From Mariannaea sp. PMI_226 (lineage: Eukaryota; Ascomycota; Sordariomycetes; Hypocreales; Nectriaceae): a stretch of DNA of 64,000 nucleotides. Of the stretch, positions 31,432 to 42,611 are shown piece after piece. The notes under the pieces are model-generated. The model made no database searches, had not been told where the DNA came from, and worked only from the letters and a program-made list of their open reading frames with translations. Every line of letters starts with the position of its first letter. Positions within the stretch are counted from its first letter, which is position 1. The stretch covers positions 496,001 to 560,000 of the forward strand of contig JANFOG010000011.1 of NCBI GenBank assembly GCA_024336345.1. The letters run 5' to 3'. Both the position numbers and the translations under genes were made by a program.

Positions 31432-32892
31432 ATGACCCAGGTTCCCTCCGTCAAGCTTAGCAGCGGCCACGATATGCCCCTGGTGGGCTTCGGTCTCTGG
31501 AAGGTCGATAACAGCACTTGTGCTGACACTGTCTACAATGCCATCAAGGCTGGATACCGCCTGTTCGACGGTGCTTGCGGTATGTAAACCAAACAAAAAA
31601 AAAATTGCAAAAGTCATGGAAAGATTTCAAGCCACCGGACCAACTTACACGACTTGCCCCTCCATCTTCCATCTCCCCACCACCCCCCGCACGCAACTGG
31701 GGCCCGCCCTGGTTTGCCCCTCATGAATTTTACCCAATTAGCCCGAGAAAATAGCCATGAATCCCTGCATTTCTGCCCCTCCACCATCGTCATGGCCGTC
31801 TGGTCTGGTCTGGCACAAAAAAGTGTGTGGTGGGGTTGAATACAGGTGGTGAGAAGGCTCTCATTGTCAATGACTTGAAATCTTGGGACTCATGATAATC
31901 TGAATACGTAATTCAGATGTTAAAAAAAAACAAGAAAATGAATTCAACTGACTCTCGTCCCATTTTATAGACTACGGCAATGAGAAGGAGTGCGGTGAGG
32001 GTGTCGCCCGCGCCATCAAGGAGGGCATCGTGAAGCGTGAGGAGCTCTTCATCGTCTCCAAGCTCTGGCAGACCTTCCACGATAAGGAGCGCGTTGAGCC
32101 CATCGCCCGCCGCCAGCTTGCCGACTGGCAGATTGACTACTTCGACCTCTTCCTCATCCACTTCCCCGTCGCCCTCGAGTACGTCGACCCCGAAGTCCGC
32201 TACCCCCCCGGCTGGTTCTACGATGGCGAGTCCGAGGTCCGCTGGAGCAAGGCCACCAACCAGGAGACCTGGGGCGCCATGGAGGACCTTGTTGAGAAGG
32301 GCCTCGCCCGCTCCATTGGTATCTCCAACTTCCAGTCCCAGACCATCTATGACCTGCTCAAGTACGCCAAGATCCGACCTGCCACTCTCCAGGTCGAGCT
32401 CCACCCCTACTACCAGCAGCCTGAGCTCATCCGCCTGGCCAAGAACGAGGGCATTGTCCTGACTGCCTACTCATCCTTCGGCCCCACTGGCTTCATCGAG
32501 CTCAACATGGACCGCGCCACCTCTGCCTCCCCCCTCATGGAGCACGAGGTCTTCACTACCATCGCCAAGAAGCTCAACAAGACCACCGCCCAGGTGCTCC
32601 TCCGATGGGCTACCCAGCAGGGTCTGGCTGTCATCCCCAAGACCTCCCGCCCCAACGTCATGGCCGAGAACCTTGACTGCTGCTCCTTTGATATCCCCGA
32701 GGAGGACATGAAGCGCATCGCCAAGATGGACCTGAACCTCAAGTTCAACCAGCCCACCAACGTAAGTTTGAAAACACCCTATTCTTGTTATCTATTTAAT
32801 TGCAGCGAATCTGAATTTGATGAAACAATCACTGACTTTCTCTCCTTCCCTCTTAGTACTTCGACACCGAGGCGCTTCACATCTTCGCTTAG
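31432..32892 (+). CDS. XYL1: NAD(P)H-dependent D-xylose reductase-like aldo-keto reductase
   Basis: Three exons, 31432-31579, 31971-32761 and 32857-32892, give 324 residues, the usual length for fungal xylose reductases. The AKR catalytic tetrad is complete: Asp46, Tyr51 (FDGACDYGNE), Lys80 (IVSKLW) and His113 (LIHFPVAL). Other family blocks are [31 protein letters not shown] and AYSSFGP, and it ends HIFA. The enzyme would reduce D-xylose to xylitol, the first step of fungal pentose catabolism, in the cytosol. The cofactor motif reads [14 protein letters not shown] (271-284) in place of the usual IPKSNxxxRLxxNL, so cofactor choice may differ, and a related aldose substrate cannot be ruled out. 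Intron 1 is long (391 bases). GC-rich, C-ending codons in exon 2 suggest high expression. Confidence 0.85.
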
Positions 32893-33316
32893 AGTAATGA
32901 CTTAACGCTTTGATGGCGAAAAAAGTGATGGAAATGACTTTATCTTGGGATCATATTAGGCGTTTGTTCATGTTGATGGCTATATCTTGTAACCCCAAGG
33001 ACGTCATGGGGAGTCTACGTTGAAATGCAAACAAATAACCTCGCACACACCTCAGCCCATTGTAACTTGATCCATGGTGAAAATGTATAAAATGCAGCAA
33101 TGGAGAGTGAACCCCAGGAGCAACATGACTCTCTGAGGAACCAACTTTCGAACTTTGACTGAGACTATCGTCAAATATGCCCTTGTTGTGACCCGGTGAT
33201 CCTGTGATATCCTATGTACTTGGATCGAAGCTCTCATGAAACGCGACAGACGCCTTTCCCCCCTCGCACCGTGCCGTTTGCGCCATAAATTACCAGACTT
33301 GAACTTGAAAACTTTG
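32893..33316. other. Convergent 3' spacer
   Basis: About 420 bases between the converging reductase and Sds22 genes, with no coding signal. It probably holds both 3' untranslated regions. Confidence 0.45.
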
Positions 33317-34572
33317 TCACACGCGGACGAACGCTGAGTAAGGTGTTAGCTAAATACTTCAACAATTTTGAATAAATGGGAACAACTCACTAGCGTCGAT
33401 TTGCTTCAACTGAGGAAGAGTTAACCGCACCTTGTTCCGGTAGAGTGCAGGTCCTCGGAGTTGCAGAGGGTTCCCCTCAAAGTACACGGTCGTGAGTTGC
33501 TCCTTATCCTTGAGATGCGTCTCAACATCACCAAAATCCGCAACCTGGTTGTAGCTGGCCCAAAACTCCTCGAGATTCTTGAGCGGGCCAAGGCCTTCTA
33601 GACTGGAAACTTGGTTGTTTGAGATATCGAGCACGCGGAGATTGGTATTGTGCTCAATGCCCTGAAGTGATTCGAGAGCATTGTGGGAGATGTACAATTC
33701 TTCGAGGCTCGGTGCGTCTTTGAGGGGAGATAGATCGGTAATTCGATTAGACTGGATACTGAGAAGGCGCAAGTTTGGTAGGCCGCTGAGGCCAGCAATC
33801 TCGGTGATCTTGTTCTTGGCCAACCAAAGCTCTTCGAGGCTTGTTAGGGTTTCCAGGTTCTTGATTTCTCGAATGCGGTTTGAGCCCAATTCCAGGGATG
33901 TCAGCTTGTCCAGGCCCTCCAATCCATCTATTTTGCTAATCTTGTTGGCCACCAAGTACAGGTCCTTTAGCTTTGTCAGGTGGTTGATGTGCTTAATGTG
34001 CTTGATTTTATTGAAGCTCAGATCGAGACTCGTTAGATTTGTAAGCTCTTCAAGGCCACGGATATGTGAGATGAGGTTGTCGTAGAAGTCGAGATCTTGC
34101 AGGGTACCAGCAAGAGCAGCTAGACCCGATATTTCCTGAATGCTGTTCTGCCGTAGACAGAGACGAGCCACATTCTTAAAGCGTTCAAGTCGGAGAGCTG
34201 AGATTGTGCCGATTCGGGAGTGGGAGAGCATGATTTCATCGGTCTCGGGGTCTTCTTCGTCCAGGAGGTCTTTCGAGCTATAAGTTAGCCTACTGTCATA
34301 CTTGGCTGCTGCACGAGTATTATGTTACCTTCGTCGGCCGCGATCTCGTCGCCGTTCAGGACATTCTCGTCGTCTGAATATTCGGGATCGGAGAGAGCTT
34401 CGGGGTTGGCCACGAGCGCTGACTTGGGCACTCGCAGCTTTCCGTCCCAACCTTTACTGTTCCGCATGACTGGGCTGGCTTCGCCTTCGGACCGTGGGGA
34501 TGGAAGATCCTCCGGGATGTCGATGTGAGCGTGGCCATCTTTGTCCTTGTCTTTCTCGAGCGGACCAGGCAT
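33317..34572 (-). CDS. SDS22: Protein phosphatase 1 regulatory subunit Sds22 (leucine-rich repeats)
   Basis: Three exons, 34572-34329, 34269-33391 and a 17-base terminal exon 33333-33317, give 379 residues. The acidic N-terminal 100 residues (ALSDPEYSDDENVLNGDEIA) precede about eleven leucine-rich repeats of the 22-residue SDS22 class, such as LTSLDLSFNKIKHIKHI, LKDLYLVANKISKIDGL and LEELWLAKNKITEIAGL. The capping segment ends LPQLKQIDATFVRV, the family's characteristic C-terminus. This ending needs the tiny last exon; without splicing the frame would run to an unrelated SELFPFIQNC. Sds22 binds and matures the PP1 catalytic subunit in the nucleus and cytosol and is needed for mitotic exit. 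The gene is divergent from the Bem46-like hydrolase gene. Confidence 0.94.
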
Positions 34573-35328
34573 GATGACGACGGCGGGGGTTTGAATAGCG
34601 GGGTGTTGTAGACGGGAGTCGTTGAAGCCGGCGATTGTGAACGGTTTGGTAGCCGAAATGGCAGGACGAGGGTTTGAAGAAGGGAGAATGGGAAGGGGAA
34701 AAAAAATAGTTGGATCGATGTTTATGTTTACTTTCGTTTAAGCCAGGGTTTGACTCCTGCGACAAGGCAGCAACGGGTCAGTACTGGGTGGTAGAGGTTT
34801 GACGCTTGGTTTTTTTTTTTAGGCGGGTTCGTTCTAAAGATGTTCAGTCAGGGAGGGCAGAGCTTCCTGGCTGACTACACACTTACATACCAGCCAACCA
34901 ACATCAGCAATGTATCAGATTGGTAATGGACACACAACGGGATTGCACCTTTTGGGGGATGCTCTGAGCATCTGAAGCCGAAAACTACGTTGCACCATCG
35001 CCCCATTTGTACAGCAGTCGCTGCAGGTGGTCTTACACCGTCAGTTTTGGTACCTTTCCCTGGATTGGCCCGGCTGCGTAGGTTGCCCCGTCACGGCCCT
35101 TGTCGTATGTCATGCGCCGCCTCTCTGGCAACACTATGGTGTCGAATCTTCTCTCCATCTTATCACATACAGTAACTTCGAGTCCAGTCGCGAGGGGACA
35201 TGTCATTGCTCAGTAGATTCAACGTCCACGTCTTCGTCCACGTCCACGCTCCCATCCGAATCCCCATATTTGCCACACTTTCTTCCCTGTAGTGGGATCC
35301 GATCGATGTCTGCAATTGCCGTTCTCAA
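34573..35328. other. Divergent promoter region
   Basis: About 755 bases shared by the Sds22 and Bem46-like hydrolase genes. It contains a T-rich run near 34811-34820 and repeats of CGTCCACGTC near 35221-35249. No gene is supportable. Confidence 0.45.
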
Positions 35329-36578
35329 ATGGCGTTGAGCCGATTTTGTCTCGCCACCACGCGACTTCTGCCCCGGACAAGCCATGGCCTAGCTTCAGTG
35401 CCGCTTCCGCGGCCGCAATCGCAATTGCTTGCATTATCGTTCCCAGCTGCAGGTTGCAGCTGGCATGTTCGCAGCCACAGGAGGCGTCTCCACGTTGCGC
35501 CAATCTTGATGCCTCCGCTGCTGTTTACCGGCCTCTTTGTGGCGCTTTGGACATGGAAGTGCATGGCCATGATTATGTTCCAGAACACAATAATCTATAA
35601 TCCATTTTTGCCTCCAAATTCTCGGAGCATGCGAATCAAAGACTATGCAAAGGAATGTGGCGGGGTCGAATGGCGCGAAGAGAGGATCAAGTCTTTGGAC
35701 GGCACTGAGATTGCTCTTTGTGTTTCTGACCTGTCCTCTCCTTCTGATTTGGAGGCTGGCGGGAAAATGCCAGTTTATATTCTATACTTCCAAGGTCTGT
35801 CTCTTGTAATTGGGGCTCTTTGTTGCGCAGCTCATCTTCGATACTAGGTAATGCTTCCTCACTGCCACCAAGGCTGCCAGATTTGTCGTGGATTCTACGC
35901 CGAGTACGAGATGCCGATGCCTCATTGGCAATTACCATGATCTGTGTAAGCTACCGAGGCTACTGGACTTCGCACGATCGACCCCACGAACGAGGAATAA
36001 ACTTGGACACAGAAGCGGCGTTGCAGTGGGTGACTCGATTGCATGAAGATCGGACCTCAGAAACGGGCGGGGTAAGGCCAATAGTATTGTTTTGGGGGCA
36101 GAGTATTGGGTGCGGTTTTGCTACCAATCTGGCAGCGAAAGAGAAGAGGCCGTCAAACCTACCTCCTGATGCTCTCATTCTGGAGACTCCGTTCCTATCT
36201 GCTCGAGCGATGCTACAGGCTCTCTACCCACAAAAGTGGCTACCGTACCAATACTTGCACCCATTTCTCTGGAACCATTTGGATTCTTGGACGAATTTCG
36301 GCATGATCGCCCAAAGGTACAAGGGGAGACTGCCAGGGGTATACCTGATAGAAGCTGGCAAAGACGAGCTTGTGCCCGCCGACCACGGCATCGGCTTATA
36401 CAAACGGTGCGAGGAAGTTGGGCTGCCTGTAGAGCGATTCAAGGTGCGAGGCGCTCTTCACAACGAATCCATGGTTAAAAGAGAAGGCAAAGATATAATT
36501 GCGCGTTCTATTATGCTGGCTGTCACACGCAGTGTTGCACATCCAGATCCAACGCAAAAAGTGCTTGACGTAGCATGA
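35329..36578 (+). CDS. Bem46-like alpha/beta hydrolase (ABHD13 type)
   Basis: Two exons, 35329-35794 and 35848-36578, give 398 residues. The N-terminus is Arg/Ser-rich and lacks acids (MALSRFCLATTRLLPRTSHG), followed by a hydrophobic helix (ILMPPLLFTGLFVALWTW), which fits a membrane-anchored or mitochondrially targeted protein. The hydrolase core has YFQGNASSLPPRLP, the YRGYWTSHDRPHERGI block typical of this family, the nucleophile elbow GQSIG (Ser241), Asp328 (AGKDELVP) and His360 (ALHNESM), so the catalytic triad appears intact. Family members in yeasts and filamentous fungi affect polarity and cell growth, but their substrates are not established. The N-terminal 60 residues are poorly conserved and the true start could be the Met at 35509, just before the hydrophobic helix. 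Confidence 0.88.
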
Positions 36579-38007
36579 GCTGAACTATAAAAGGGCTGTT
36601 GCCACCACACCCTATAAAACCAATAGGTGCGCTCCTCTTTAGTCGCACAAAGGCAAACGTGAACTCGGGTCATTTCGGCCACAGACCAGGGTGCGAGACA
36701 GGGGTTCTGTGGCCTCGTGAAAAGGATGCTGTCGCGGCCAAACAGACTCTTGGTCTCGGCAGCCTTGTTTGAGCCTTGAACCACGTAATGTACAGTACGT
36801 AGTCGGTTTGCTTGGTATGACCAACAAACCACAAGGCTTTGGACTTTGGGTTGTGTGGAGGGGTTACGGGTACCTACCTTGGTAATCTCAGCTATGGCCC
36901 ACTGAGAAAAAGCATGGGTAAAGAGGGAGAGCCGAAGTGTGTGCTTGGAAAGAGAAGCTGTAATAATGACTTCTCCTGGAGGCGTGAAGCTTAGATAGAG
37001 AGGAACCAGCTGCGGCAACAATGCTGGAGCCATGGCATTCGATACGGCCTGCAATTGATCGCAATTGAATCCTCCAGCTGTAATTATGCATTTTGAAAAA
37101 AATCCAGATGAATTTCGTCCAAAAAATGCCAGCCTCGTAGCTCCATCGTCGAACATGCAGTAACATCGAGTCCCAGCCTCTGGAGGGCTTCTGCCTTGCG
37201 ATACCCCGTTGGTCCCCCCTCCAAGCACGCAGGTCTGTTCAGGAACTGTGCCCACTATTCCCACTTCCTACACCATCTCACACCAAACTTCCGGCGGGCT
37301 CAATTTACCCCCCTGGCTGCCCCCCCAAAGACTTAGTTTTTGTTTTATTTTCTTTTTGAAAACAGACTCATATGACTCGAAGATTAGGAATATCCTTGCT
37401 GCCCGCGGATGTCCTCCGGCCTGAAGTTTGGGTGCTGGAACTCAGTAATTACTTCCCACATCGCACGGCCCCGTCTAAGCCATGCTCTCTCTCCTAACCA
37501 GGTCTAGTTTTCAGGGCCTCGTCAGGCAGCTAATCCACCACGTGATATCGTGTTTCTTTGGTGTCTGCCAATAGATTAATTAACGCGTGTCACGTCCGCT
37601 AACAGTGAGGCTATCACCATCAGCCAGCCAGCATGGTTAGCTTCACTCCCCCCCCCAGTTCTCTCTAATGCATCCATCATCAGGGGTATTTTCCGTAGGA
37701 AGAAAAAGCCTAGCCAGTTCTGCACGGGGCAGCCAACAAATAATTATAAAGATGGCCTCTTGCCTCGCGATCCTCCGTGTCGGGTCATGCAGCTTCATCC
37801 AGAAAGTTGAAGCCTGAGGTAGGTCCAACATCAAATTCCACACTTTTCTATTATTTTCCTCCTTTTTCCTTAAGCCAAAAAAAAAAAATTCGCTCCTGTA
37901 TTCTTTGCCTGTTATATTATTCCATCACCAACAACAATAAATACTCTCGGCCATATTGCCATTTAATCACACCGACGTCTTCGTTCACTCAACCTGCCAT
38001 CACCAAC
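36579..38007. other. Intergenic region upstream of the BTB gene
   Basis: About 1.4 kb. There is a run of C near 37650 and an A run near 37877-37888. The minus-strand frame at 36458-37264 has no domain and overlaps the hydrolase gene, so it is not called. C/T-rich sequence at 37850-38000 looks like the BTB gene's leader. Confidence 0.4.
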
Positions 38008-38938
38008 ATGTTCTCCAGATCGAGCAAGAGCTTCACCAAGAGCCACAGGGTCAGCAAATCCAGCTCGTCTTTCAGCAAAGATTCTGGAGTCTCCAAACGG
38101 CGACATGAGTCTCGCCACAGACGGCCTGGTACGGCTTCAACTGCCGCGGCAAGCGATGATACTGTCATGGGCAGGTAGGTTTCCCTTCTTAATCATTTCT
38201 CTCTTTTTTCCATCGGCTTATCATCTATCCTTGTTAGCAACATGACCTCTCCCATCATCACGCTTGTCGTCGGAACTGAGCAGCGCCTGTTCGCCGCCCA
38301 TGAAGAAATTCTCTGCAACAGTCCCTTCTTCAGCCAAGCCCTTCGAAATGGTTACATGGACCTTGCTACGAAGCGTATCTCACTTCCAGATGAGGAGCCA
38401 GCAATCTTTAGCTCGGTTTTGGAATATCTCTACAAGGGTGATTACTATCCTCGTCTTGTCCACAACAAGCGTCGCAACTCGTATGAACTCGAGCCTACAG
38501 ACGAAGCGGACCGCTCTTCTCTCGAGAGCACTGTCTACCATCACGGAATCGATGGCGATCTCCTTAAGGACACTGTCATCTACTGCGCTGCGGAGAAGTA
38601 TGGACTCGAGGAACTAAAAAAGCTTGCTCTTCGCAAGCAAGGACTTCGTAAGTTCAATATCGAGAATCTTCTTTTGTCGATGTCCATCCTAACTTCAAGC
38701 AGAGTCCGGAATTCAGTGCAGCACCATCCTTGCCTCAGCACGATATGCGTACAACAATACTCCCGACTCCGACTCTAAGCTGCGAGCCCACTATCTGGCT
38801 CTCATCATCCGATCCCGAAGCACCTTCAAGCGCAGCGGCACCATGCAACTTGAGATGTATAACGGCGGAACTCAACTTTTCTTTGATCTTTTTGTTGCAC
38901 TGTGCAACCATGTTGACGATATTTCTTCTGTGCAGTAA
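38008..38938 (+). CDS. BTB/POZ domain protein
   Basis: Three exons, 38008-38174, 38238-38647 and 38703-38938, give 270 residues. The first 55 residues are basic and Ser-rich (SRSSKSFTKSHRVSKSSSSF), a likely disordered region with possible nuclear targeting. The BTB/POZ domain follows: SPIITLVVGTEQRLFAAHEE, ILCNSPFFSQALRNGYMD, ISLPDEEPAIFSSVLEYLYK and, after an insertion, KDTVIYCAAEKYGLEELKKL. A short C-terminal helical tail ends FVALCNHVDDISSVQ. Fungal proteins of this size with a lone BTB domain may be dimerising adaptors for cullin-3 ligases or transcriptional regulators; no partner domain (Kelch, MATH, zinc finger) is visible here, so the role is open. Confidence 0.88.
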
Positions 38939-40466
38939 GATCCCCCGTTCTATATCGTTGTAGTGGTTTGGTCTAACAAGGTTTCAGAAACACTCCACGA
39001 TCCAACCGCAATTTCTCTTAATTTCGATCTCACGGCTCTCTATTCATTAATGACACGACGCGTTCCTCCTTCTTGCACTCTTCGACACGTGGGACTTGAA
39101 TTTTCCGATAAAGAATGTCCAAAATATACTACAAACACATGGGCGTTTGGTGTTATTGGGAAGTAATGCGATTATTCTTCTCTTGGCTTATCTATTTTGG
39201 TTTACTTTGGTCTTGGTTTGACATATTGATCTCCCCTGTACGATTACTCTTCTCGGCTGGACGGTTACTTAGGAAATGGGTTTTTTTCTTTTCTGGCTAT
39301 CTTCTATGAGAATTTGCGGGTTTTTTTTCTTCTTTACTTTATGATGGAAAAGATTGCCTCAGAACAATAGGCTGGTTTGAGTTGGCTGTTTCCCCAGGGA
39401 TATTAACAAGACTGACACCTTCGTGTGGGCGGAAATTGCGGTTATCATTCACGACGTTCACTACATCTGTGAATTACATTAGACAGATAAATCCCTTGAA
39501 TGACGGGTTTCATTCTGAATATACGGATACTGGTCTATAATTTGTTTCCTGTTGAACCTGATTTTGAACTTTGATGCAGGCTAAGAAGACGTGAACGACG
39601 CTTGATGGTACGGTCTTCCACAAAACCCAGACCTTATTCGTCAAGCTGCATGAAAAGACACTGCAGACCCACTCTATTTAATTATGAAACAGACTTGATT
39701 GTCGGAAAACGCTCCGGTTGAATGGGGTTAAGCGAGTCAGCCAAACGGTTAAGGCGTGCAAGATGCAAACCATGCATGGGACCAACAGTCGTTAACTCTC
39801 GGGTTTACAACAGCACCAAGGTTCGCTAGCGCACCCGAAAGTTATTGCTCAAGGGGTGTGTACCGGATGTCTGCTTTGGCTATAATTGGGACGAAAGAGA
39901 CCACTGCCCCATGGAGCAGGGATGATATGTTGAGAGGGATGGGCTAAGGTGATGCACGCTCTTATGCTTCGGCGTGAATATGGCGCAAAGAGTCAGACGG
40001 GTTTTGGTCTCGGCGAGCCCAGGGAATAAAGGGGGGAGGGGGATGAAAAAGCAAGCAAAGGACTGGGCAGGACATGGCTGATTCGTCGAGATAAGCGTCA
40101 TTGTTGCCGCAGGGAGGATTTGGTCCTACCTCAGTCCGCGTATGCTGTGACGGCGATGACTCTGATGGGATACAAAATAACTGTTCTGCACTGCATATAC
40201 CTCGTATTGCAATGTGCTGTACCTACCAACCATCAGTTTCCCTCATCACACGCCTGTGCCCGGGAAAGCGCCCTTTTTGGAGAGGACGACAATGCCTCGC
40301 TCTCGAGCGATATAGCCCTTCATAAGATCCTAGTTGAAAATGCCTTGTCAGCGTGACTCAAATCGTGGCAGGGCTGAGGTATGGGGTAAGGGCGTATGTG
40401 TATGACCAACGTCAATGCCCCAGGCAGACATCTCGTGGAGGCAACAATGAAGTGACGAGTATTTAA
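38939..40466. other. Convergent intergenic region
   Basis: About 1.5 kb between the BTB and Csn12 genes. It shows T-rich sequence at 39279-39340 and a tRNA-like D-arm at about 39740-39755 that does not extend to a full tRNA (see rejected items). No gene is supportable. Confidence 0.4.
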
Positions 40467-42096
40467 TCAAATGACTGCCACTTTTGATGCAATACCCCGA
40501 CTTCTCCACGTTATTGGAACAGAATTTCGACGGTCACTCGACTGGGTCCCAAAAGGCAACCGGCGCCTTGCGAAGTGAACGTGATGGACAACTCACCTTG
40601 TAAATCATGTTGGCCAGCAAACACTCGACTTCATCAGGATCGACAAAGTTCCCACCGCTTTCCATGCTAATGGCCGCGTGAAATTCCGAAACTGGCACAC
40701 GCGTGCGGCGCACGGGCGCATTATCGCCGTCTTTCGATTCCTCGAACCCTCCTGCAAGAAAAACCTTGCGAAGCAGGTTACGCAAGGCAATATCTCGACC
40801 CCGCTCAAGGGTCAAGTAGATACGGCGCTTGACAAATTCGTCCTCGCCATGTTGCAAAGCGAGATCAAAAGCACGAAGGTTGCCGCTCTTGATGCATTTG
40901 GCCAATGGGAGAAATCGGTCTTGTAGGCGTGGATAGTTGGCTAACATGGCTTTGGTGGGGAGGACATGACTGGTGAGCAGACGACAGGGGATAAGGTAGG
41001 TCAGGATACGTCTGTAATCATTTAGTAATGCATCAATACGCACGAGGGTTGCAGATATGCATACTCAGCTTGCGGCTTCGCATCTTTGTGACACAGCTCC
41101 CATGCCTCAGTAAGGTGTGTTTCGGCCTGAGGTTTTGTGAGTCCAATTTCGCACATACAATATAATGTAGTAACTTCGTACCTCAATGTAATTCTCCTCC
41201 AAGAAGAACAAAACTCCCTCGTAATATTTGAACGTCACCCGCTGAGACTTGGGGAACATCTCAAGTGGTGGCATATCACCCTTGTCTTTGTACACAGCAA
41301 GAGTCTTCAGAATCGTCCTCGACAGGGACGCTGAGTTCAGCTTGAAGTATGTCTTGAAAAGTAGGTTGATAACAAAGTAGATGCCCCATTTCCTTGACTC
41401 TTCGAGTGGTGCTCTGGGTTTGGTGTTAGCTAGGTGAGCCAACTGGAGTGATTGAGCAAGGATATTACCTATCGTTCAGGCAAAGAGTAAAGATGCGCTT
41501 CAGATGTTGCTCGCAATCTCTGAGTTGCCCCTGTTTGTCCGTCTCAGAATCGAAATCATCCTGTAACAGAGAAGATCCAACAGAGGGGTCATTCGCCGTA
41601 CGACTACGCTCCTCGTCCGATTTGATGGCAAATAAGCGGAGGTACTTTCCCACCATATAGAGAGAAGGGATCGACCACGCCTTGAAACCGAAGGAATTAT
41701 AGCCACGAATGAGCATGGAAGTCAACTCCTTCCAGGAGTCATAGACTTTTGTCCACGAGCCCTAAGCGATATGAGCGCGGGAAGTATCAATTTAGGGACC
41801 AATTCTTATACCTTTCCACTCTCTCCTGCAATAATCTCACCGAGGGCACTCCAATATGCAGTATATACTTCGACCCAGCCAGTCACTTCATCATGGTCCA
41901 TTTTCCGGCGGTGTGAGGTGCTGGCTTTGATGAAGTGCTTGATGTCATGTTTGACACTTTGGGCATTGGTACTCTGACGAACAGCCTTCAGATAATTAGG
42001 TTGACCTGGAAGAGGCACAGGTGAGAGAGTTTGCGCCAGTTGATAACCGTTTTGACTCGCGTAGGCCTTCCCAAAGTCTTCGAAGAGTTCGTTCAT
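40467..42096 (-). CDS. CSN12: Csn12-like PCI-domain protein (TREX-2 / Thp1 family)
   Basis: Exons 42096-41812, 41761-41469, 41413-41182, 41126-41065, 41011-40597 and a tentative last exon 40541-40467 give 453 residues. Recognisable family blocks are [92 protein letters not shown] and [19 protein letters not shown], followed by a PCI/winged-helix region to [15 protein letters not shown]. Csn12/Thp1-type proteins act in mRNA export (TREX-2) or bind the COP9 signalosome. The C-terminus is unclear: I do not find the MKGYI-type ending I expect of this family. Reading through the last donor would stop at 40534 (449 residues), and splicing gives an unfamiliar 24-residue tail. The gene is divergent from eL20, 515 bases apart. 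Confidence 0.85.
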
Positions 42097-42611
42097 GGCA
42101 GCGGCGGTTGATTACGCTCACAGGACGTAGATACCAACAAATGAGCAATAGATGGCTCGAAGGAAACCAAGAGTTCTTTCGAAATGATAACTCAGACTAA
42201 AACTTGATTTCGTATTCCTCGTGATGATGATTACTGACAGGCGATGACCTGAACGTTAAAAGGTTTCTTGTAATGCTGTCTTTGTCTCCCCTGCGTTTCT
42301 AATATGAGATGAGCCTGTTGTCATCGCTGATTGGACGGTGGATCTCAAAGTCTTGGCAAGAGCCTCCAGTGACGTTGCACGTGACAATTTTTGCGGTGGA
42401 TCTTTTCTGGCCAATCGCTATCGGGGCCCAAGCCCTGCACAGTTACGTCTCTTAGCCCTCCCACACCTCCGCACAAAAAAAAATCTCGGTGCGACTCTTG
42501 CAACTTCGGCCATCTTCAAACATTCGCGATAGTTGGAAGGCATTTGACCATCGTCACCGTAGGTCTCCAACAAACTTGACACACGCGGTATAGTACTAAC
42601 AATCATCACAG
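42097..42611. promoter_or_regulatory. Divergent promoter of Csn12-like and eL20 genes
   Basis: A 515-base spacer between two divergent start codons. Regulatory elements for both housekeeping genes must lie here. An A-rich run is present at 42476-42483. I cannot identify specific factor sites with confidence. Confidence 0.5.

Noticed and set aside
36458..37264. Minus-strand open frame of 268 codons
   Set aside because: It overlaps the 3' end of the well-supported hydrolase gene on the opposite strand, has no domain and has no ATG-supported start that makes sense.
39731..39830. tRNA-like sequence (Ser/Leu type) with a good D-arm GCCAAACGGTTAAGGC
   Set aside because: The D-arm is strong and a partial acceptor pairing AGCGA/TCGCT can be drawn, but there is no proper T-arm (no GGTTCGANNCC) in place and the anticodon stem does not form. 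It may be a decayed tRNA or chance; a tRNAscan-type run would decide.
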